From Pseudobdellovibrionaceae bacterium (lineage in GTDB: Bacteria > Bdellovibrionota > Bdellovibrionia > Bdellovibrionales > UBA1609): a stretch of 64,000 nt of DNA. Location: NCBI GenBank assembly GCA_947444305.1, contig CANEZP010000008.1, forward strand, positions 1 through 64,000, given 5' to 3'. Under the pieces are notes generated by a model. It was not told the origin of the DNA and searched no databases. It worked only from the letters and a program-made list of their open reading frames with translations. The translations under genes were made by a program, and so were the position numbers. Shown piece by piece: positions 60,101-64,000 of this stretch. The first letter of the stretch is position 1. Each line of letters opens with the position of its first letter.

Positions 60101-60770
60101 CGCGTTTGAGGTTGCGGTAACGTTCCGCACGCTGCGCTTGGCGCTCTAAGGAATCAAGCTGGCGCTTTTGTTCGCCCAAAATATCTTGCAAGCGAACTAA
60201 GTTTTGCTCGGTCGAAATGAGTTTGCGCTGCGATTCGCGCTTCCGAACTTTGAACTTGGTGATGCCCGCGGCTTCCTCGATCAGCGTACGGCGGTCCTCG
60301 GGTTTGGCGGTGATGATCTTACCGATCGCGCCCTGCTCGATGATCGAAAAGCCTTTGCTGCCCGCCCCGGTATCCATGAAGATTTCGTGGATGTCGCGCA
60401 AGCGAGCCGCTTCTTTATTGATGAAGTAACCGCTCTCGCCGTCGCGGTGCAGACGGCGCGTAATCATAATTTCAGAGTGTTTCAGATATTTGACCGGGAA
60501 CGGTCCGCCGTCGTTTTCGAGCGTAAGCGAAACCTCGGCCATGCCCATGGGAGCGTAGCCGTCGGCACCGGCGAAAATAACATCCGACATGTTGGCGCCG
60601 CGTAAGTGCTTGGCCGACATCTCACCCATGACCCAGACGAGCGCGTCCACGATGTTGGATTTACCGCAACCGTTCGGCCCAACGATGCCGGTAATGCCTT
60701 CGTCGAAGCTGATGACGGTGCGGTCTTTGAAGGACTTGAATCCGATGAGTTCTAACTTCTTAATTCTCAA
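57165..60770 (-). CDS. smc: Chromosome segregation protein SMC
   Basis: A 1201-aa ATPase. The Walker A is GIVGPNGCGKSNIVDALVW near residue 33. Long coiled coils flank a central hinge at about 520-680 (RPVAEIVEVPEKYELAMEAA). The C-terminal part has the ABC signature TLLSGGEKALTAVSLIF and Walker B SPFCLLDEVDAPLDDANVF. Length is standard. TTG start, with GGGG seven bases upstream. SMC forms a ring with ScpA/ScpB to organise and segregate chromosomes; the partner genes are not in the window. Confidence 0.97.
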   Translation of the reverse strand: MRIKKLELIGFKSFKDRTVISFDEGITGIVGPNGCGKSNIVDALVWVMGEMSAKHLRGANMSDVIFAGADGYAPMGMAEVSLTLENDGGPFPVKYLKHSEIMITRRLHRDGESGYFINKEAARLRDIHEIFMDTGAGSKGFSIIEQGAIGKIITAKPEDRRTLIEEAAGITKFKVRKRESQRKLISTEQNLVRLQDILGEQKRQLDSLERQAQRAERYRNLKRDLQEKEITVSSKSYLALHVESENLRNEVETAREQEAGWGGKVSQMESDLAALRLNALEQEKMVEGLQDEHQKSQNETQTLEFQIRELNFEIEQARRNKEMTGSMLEQSQARKIALENEIKTIEEGLGASTARAEEVGQQYQTKAAELSAIQSRITQVDQQLTTERREMLTVSQSETHLDARFQSLNEKVKEQTERLETLREVEIELNEQKVQFEARRNEMFRRLEGERQMQLDIMKDVENFQENFAILQRQVSEKNNEVTEFKDNLNQVASRLYGLENLQANFEGFEEGVKQVMMWQRSKESHADGSVSERVEMRPVAEIVEVPEKYELAMEAALGARLQLLVSDSGENALNALNYLKNNTKGRSSFVAGDWVTGASQGQNTELKMLPGVDTLLGDVVQIPEDRRDTVQPFFDNVVVVDSIRTALSLRPNFPNRRFVTIDGDCLSDDGVLTGGNSEGADSGLLQRRREIKELSQQREEWAGKLALAKMSLEKLEAKEKQVGEELEASRKRHVEKEVLVAELRKDLERAENELQNSTVAVQRQQNEVNREDANVSRLNGEVEEISERLTDVRERRIILESSVESLDKEYTASRAGVDELQKLVTGLQVEAASTRKDVESARQRFDMLMRSLNDINGQVEQMATESNRSTESLSINQVLVEQRKIELENSIISTKAFAEQLGELRDVYEQLHAKVRASETEMNETHQNYNKLQSRMNEAQLRLEQVRMKEQYLIDQINERYMLQLSEIAANYAEVEINLASMESEVNDLKSKLNKIGEVNLSSIEEYNDLKGRHDFLDQQYKDLIEAKEQLKKVIDRINRICSRRFKETFEQVNERFTKVFPVLFGGGEARLILVEDPENGEMGIDIVSRPPGKKMQNVTLLSGGEKALTAVSLIFSIFLVKPSPFCLLDEVDAPLDDANVFRFNDLVKEMAKRSQIIIVTHNKHTMKVNNTLYGVTMEEKGVSKMVSVSLTEAEKVVVA

Positions 60771-61071
60771 CTCAAAACCCCATGAAGCATCGCATTGGTG
60801 TCGTGTGGATGCGCTAAAATGCCAGTCGTAAGTCCTAATTCAAACCCAGACCCGTCGGATTTGCCAACTTCTTTTTGTGCGGACTAAGCCCAAAGATTAA
60901 GCGTACTTGGCGACGAACCGCCCGGGTTGTTGAGCTTTTCTAACACGGGAGGAACGAACCCGAGAAATGTCGCAGCGCGCTTCCGCTCCGGCATCGCACT
61001 GCGTTGCCAGTCGAAACGGCAGTCAAGAGTGCCCACTTGTCGTGGTTCACATCCGTTGCGGCTTTAGCCCG
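60771..61071. other. 301-bp gap upstream of smc
   Basis: It contains the smc leader (with GGGG before the TTG start). I see no other supportable gene, strong repeat or terminator here. Confidence 0.5.
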
Positions 61072-62766
61072 TTAGGGCGTGCGCCGCAAAACCCGGTACA
61101 TTTCGGAATCGAAGAGCGGCGCGTACCGGCCCGTCTTCATGAAGAAATCTTTGAAGGGGTCACCTAGCGGATCGCGGCCGCGCGGGTTCACGTTAACGAT
61201 ATTTCGCGCCCCGAACGGGAAATAGAAAAACTCGACGACGTAATCCGGCCAGTGCGCCGGATCTTGGAAATGTTGAACCAACGGCGCGCGCATTTGCGGC
61301 ATCCACTGCGGCAGGATACTCATGAACGCCGGCCCGTTCGGCCTCGCCGGTGCGAGCAAATAACCCGCGGCGAACATGTCGTAAATAAATAAAGTTTTCC
61401 CTGCGTCCAGTGTGGCAACGCTCTTAGTAAAATCGGCGATGAAGTTGCGTCGCTGGTGAGTCGTGTAGATCCCCGCGAACGGCCCCTCGCTGACTTGCGT
61501 GTCGAGCTCGCTAAACCCGTCATCGCGATAAAAATGCGTCAGCGTGAATACCTGTGCCTGCGCGAGAATGAAAACAACCGCCGAGTAGTTCACGGCCCGC
61601 CGCCAATCACGCATCACGGGCAACGCCGACGCTTGAAAACGCAAGATGCGCCAGAAAGCGTAAATCAGACAACCCACCCAAGCGAGCGGCGCCATCAATA
61701 AACCGTTACTGCTTACGAAGGCTAACGATCCACCCGCGAGAAATGCCGGCAGCCAGAGCCGCGCCAACCAATTGAGATTTTCGCGGTCGCGCCAACCACG
61801 CCGGTCCACCACGATAAGAAAAGCCGAGAACAAAACGTAGCACGCGATTCGTTGATGAAGCCCGTAAGAGACCTCATCCGGAATTATAAAATCTTGAGTG
61901 GCCGCAAATCCACCGAGCGCTACCGCCCAATTCAGACGCCCCGCTAGTCCGGTCACCGCACAAGCGCTGGCCCAAATCACCACCAGCAAGGGCCTTCGCC
62001 AGTAACCGGTCAGCTCACCCCACAGCATACCGAGCTTACCCGTACCGCCGAAAGTGGCCGGCTGGGTCGAGAAAGCGAAACTTTGCCGGAGATTTTCGCC
62101 GCCGAACAAAACGACCAACGCGAGCACCAACACGAAAAACAAAGCGGACCCGAGCAAGTAAGATCGGAAATCCCGCGGCCGGCGACTCCACAAAGCAACG
62201 ACGGCCGTTGCCGCAGTGCCGGTCAGGAAAGCCGGATGCGAATACGCGGCGAGTGAATGCAACAGGCCCGCGCCCAACGACCGGCCAAGCAAAAAAAACA
62301 TCTGACCACCGAGGCCGAAGAAATAAACGAAAGAATTGTACGACGGCACCGGCAAACACGAAGGAATGAAAACTAGCGGCACGACCGCACAAAACGCACG
62401 GCCCTCATCGGAAACTTTATCCCGCAAACAACGATAAACGATGAACATCGCGCTGATCGCGCCCGCGAAATAAATGTGCCGAAAAAATAAAACTAACCCG
62501 GTCGCCGCGGGATTGAACAAGTGAAACAGATACGCGAACGGAGTCACGAGCAACGACGCCGTCTGCGAAATCATCATCTCGTCGACGAACGGCCGAGTGC
62601 CGAGCACAGGACCGTAGGCGTTCAAGACCATGTAACTCTCGTCGGTGAAATCGATACCCCAGTACAACCGGGCGTAGAGCAAAACCGAACCTACTAAAAG
62701 AATAAAGCGTGAAGTCCACACCACATCATGGTGCCGAACCGGTGGATCGAGTGCAAGCCGGAACAC
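61072..62766 (-). CDS. Polytopic membrane protein, GT-C glycosyltransferase-like
   Basis: A 564-aa protein with about 11-12 hydrophobic helices followed by a soluble C-terminal domain of ~150 residues. Acidic residues after helix 1 (YWGIDFTDESYMVLNAYGP) resemble the Asp/Glu catalytic loop of GT-C (GT39/GT83-like) enzymes, which transfer sugars from lipid carriers at the periplasmic face. The family cannot be named by eye. The apparent GTG start has weak GCGGAA upstream; an internal GTG is possible. It follows the ABC transporter gene by 46 bp on the same strand. Confidence 0.8.
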   Translation of the reverse strand: MFRLALDPPVRHHDVVWTSRFILLVGSVLLYARLYWGIDFTDESYMVLNAYGPVLGTRPFVDEMMISQTASLLVTPFAYLFHLFNPAATGLVLFFRHIYFAGAISAMFIVYRCLRDKVSDEGRAFCAVVPLVFIPSCLPVPSYNSFVYFFGLGGQMFFLLGRSLGAGLLHSLAAYSHPAFLTGTAATAVVALWSRRPRDFRSYLLGSALFFVLVLALVVLFGGENLRQSFAFSTQPATFGGTGKLGMLWGELTGYWRRPLLVVIWASACAVTGLAGRLNWAVALGGFAATQDFIIPDEVSYGLHQRIACYVLFSAFLIVVDRRGWRDRENLNWLARLWLPAFLAGGSLAFVSSNGLLMAPLAWVGCLIYAFWRILRFQASALPVMRDWRRAVNYSAVVFILAQAQVFTLTHFYRDDGFSELDTQVSEGPFAGIYTTHQRRNFIADFTKSVATLDAGKTLFIYDMFAAGYLLAPARPNGPAFMSILPQWMPQMRAPLVQHFQDPAHWPDYVVEFFYFPFGARNIVNVNPRGRDPLGDPFKDFFMKTGRYAPLFDSEMYRVLRRTP

Positions 62767-62812
62767 ACTTCCGCACGTCGGGGTCGGCGCTCTCTCAACC
62801 GCGGCCGCTCAC

Positions 62813-64000
62813 TCAACTGCGCGCCGGAGCCGCCTTTGGTTTACGTTTAAGCACTCGTCCCGAATGCGTTTGCGTGAGGTGTAATGTGCGCCGGTGGTAT
62901 TTTTCTAAGCCTTGCCGGTGCGCCACGCTTAAGATTGCGCAATCGGCCAGTTCATCGTCGAAGATGGACATCACTAAAGCTTGATTGTCGTCATCAAGCG
63001 CCGAGGTCGCTTCGTCTAGGAATACCCATTTGGGTTTATGCAGCAACAACCGCGCAAACGCGAGCCGCTGCTGTTGACCCAAGCTCATCAGCTTATCCCA
63101 ACGCTCGGTCTCACCGAGCATGTTCGAGAACGAAAGAAGATTCACACGCTTCAAGCATCTTTCCATTTCGGATTTCTTCCACTGGTTCGCGCCGTTTGGG
63201 TAGGCGAGCGCCGCGCCCAATGTGCCGAGCGGAATGTACGGCCGCTGCGGTAAAAACATCATTTCGTTTTTAGGGGGTAGCTTAATGCGCCCGCCGCCCC
63301 AGGGCCACAAGCCTCCGACCGCACGTAACAAAGTACTTTTGCCGGACCCACTTTCGCCGGTCAAAAGAACCCGCTCCCCCGGCTTGAGTAATGCCGTCGC
63401 TTCCGCGATCACAACTTGGCCGTCCATCAACGTAATTGAAGTTTTGTCGAACTCGAGATGTTTCTCCTCATGCTCGCTGAGGGTAATCGTTTCGGGTAGG
63501 CTTTCGTAATCATCCACCGTCAACACCGCTTCGCGAAATACCACCACGCGGTGAAGTGAAGAGCGCCAATCGGCAATCTTCGCGAAATTTTCAACGAACC
63601 AGCGTAGCGATTGTTGCACTTGATTGAACGCACCGACGACCATCATCAAGCCGCCGAAATCGAGTTTGCCCTGAACATAACCCGGCAACGCAACCAGCAC
63701 CGGTAAAATGACGACTAACCAACCATGACCGCACGCGATCCACGTCAAGCGTGCGTTCGCGAACGAGAGCGTACGCAAAATATCGAGCACTCCGTTCAGG
63801 TATTGATCGGCAATCCGCCGTTCATCTTTTTCGCCGCCGTAAAAAGAAATACTTTCCGCGTTGTCACTGATGCGAACCAATGAATACCTAAAGTTGGCTT
63901 CACGCGTGTACCGCTCTTCGTTCATGGAAATGAGCGGCGCACCTACCCGCGCCGCCATCCACGAGCCGAGCGCGGCGTAGGCCAAAGCGAACCAAACCAT
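62813..64000 (-). CDS. SbmA/YddA-type ABC transporter, permease-ATPase fusion (partial at window edge)
   Basis: 395 residues are visible; the N-terminus lies beyond the window, so the first Met here is probably internal. The visible part includes the end of an ABC_membrane_2 domain (RISDNAESISFYGGEKDERR, typical of this group). The ATPase domain has Walker A LLTGESGSGKSTLLRAVGG, the signature SLGQQQRLAFARLLLHKPKW and Walker B VFLDEATSALDD. The family transports peptides, bleomycin-like drugs, cobalamin or fatty acids. It is upstream of, and on the same strand as, the GT-C-like gene. Confidence 0.92.
   Translation of the reverse strand: MVWFALAYAALGSWMAARVGAPLISMNEERYTREANFRYSLVRISDNAESISFYGGEKDERRIADQYLNGVLDILRTLSFANARLTWIACGHGWLVVILPVLVALPGYVQGKLDFGGLMMVVGAFNQVQQSLRWFVENFAKIADWRSSLHRVVVFREAVLTVDDYESLPETITLSEHEEKHLEFDKTSITLMDGQVVIAEATALLKPGERVLLTGESGSGKSTLLRAVGGLWPWGGGRIKLPPKNEMMFLPQRPYIPLGTLGAALAYPNGANQWKKSEMERCLKRVNLLSFSNMLGETERWDKLMSLGQQQRLAFARLLLHKPKWVFLDEATSALDDDNQALVMSIFDDELADCAILSVAHRQGLEKYHRRTLHLTQTHSGRVLKRKPKAAPARS

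Overview
The window is 64 kb of a mid-50s %GC (by eye), gene-dense chromosome. It has short intergenic gaps, many 4-bp ATGA/TTGA overlaps, frequent TTG/GTG starts and many secreted, lipoprotein and outer-membrane products, so the host is a diderm bacterium. The giant mosaic fibre protein, a B12-dependent ribonucleotide reductase, RNase Y, ABC1 kinase and a eukaryotic-type AdoMet decarboxylase best fit a Bdellovibrio-like lineage (Bdellovibrionota). That placement is inference. Only one tRNA is present. I see no rRNA, CRISPR array, transposase or prophage structural cluster.

Layout. 1-8.8 kb: secreted and membrane proteins of unknown role, a TPR protein, an S41 protease, a small Fis-type regulator with a degenerate receiver, and an 852-aa zinc-ribbon protein. 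9-22.9 kb: the surface and adhesion region. It holds an outer-membrane protein with a gluzincin motif, a lipoprotein divergent from a 2497-aa mosaic fibre gene, a translationally coupled FGE-sulfatase/Lcl-type secreted protein, and two tandem Cys-rich secreted paralogues. 23-33 kb: a heptosyltransferase-like GT9, small envelope proteins, a YpfJ-type metallopeptidase, a ChaA-like Ca2+/H+ antiporter, a coupled pair of secreted proteins (one with HEYAH), a methyltransferase and a zf-TFIIB protein. 33.4-46.9 kb: tRNA-Arg(TCG), NYN nuclease-like protein, QueF, TrmH, SpeD, GT2, CinA-like protein, ABC1 kinase, isovaleryl-CoA-type dehydrogenase, NrdJ, cysteine desulfurase and an A-type Fe-S carrier. 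47-48 kb: repeat-rich intergenic DNA. 47.9-55.6 kb: a core minus-strand run, ftsY-Na/Pi transporter, then zapA-5-FCL-rny-tyrS-ferredoxin. 55.6-64 kb: a nucleosidase-like protein, a small barrel protein, smc, a GT-C-like membrane protein and an ABC transporter cut by the window edge.

Most notable points. (i) The modular trimeric-type fibre ends in a compositionally different tip and is co-translated with a C-type-lectin-fold protein. (ii) The RNase Y homologue has lost the metal-binding residues of its HD domain. (iii) The AdoMet decarboxylase is eukaryotic-type with all key residues. (iv) A 95-bp inverted-repeat element occurs three times, each copy carrying a Shine-Dalgarno-like site and a related short reading frame. 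(v) A segmental duplication copied one of these elements together with the glycine-rich 3' end of the ferredoxin gene. (vi) Several genes have a -10-like box exactly six bases before the ATG, suggesting leaderless mRNAs.
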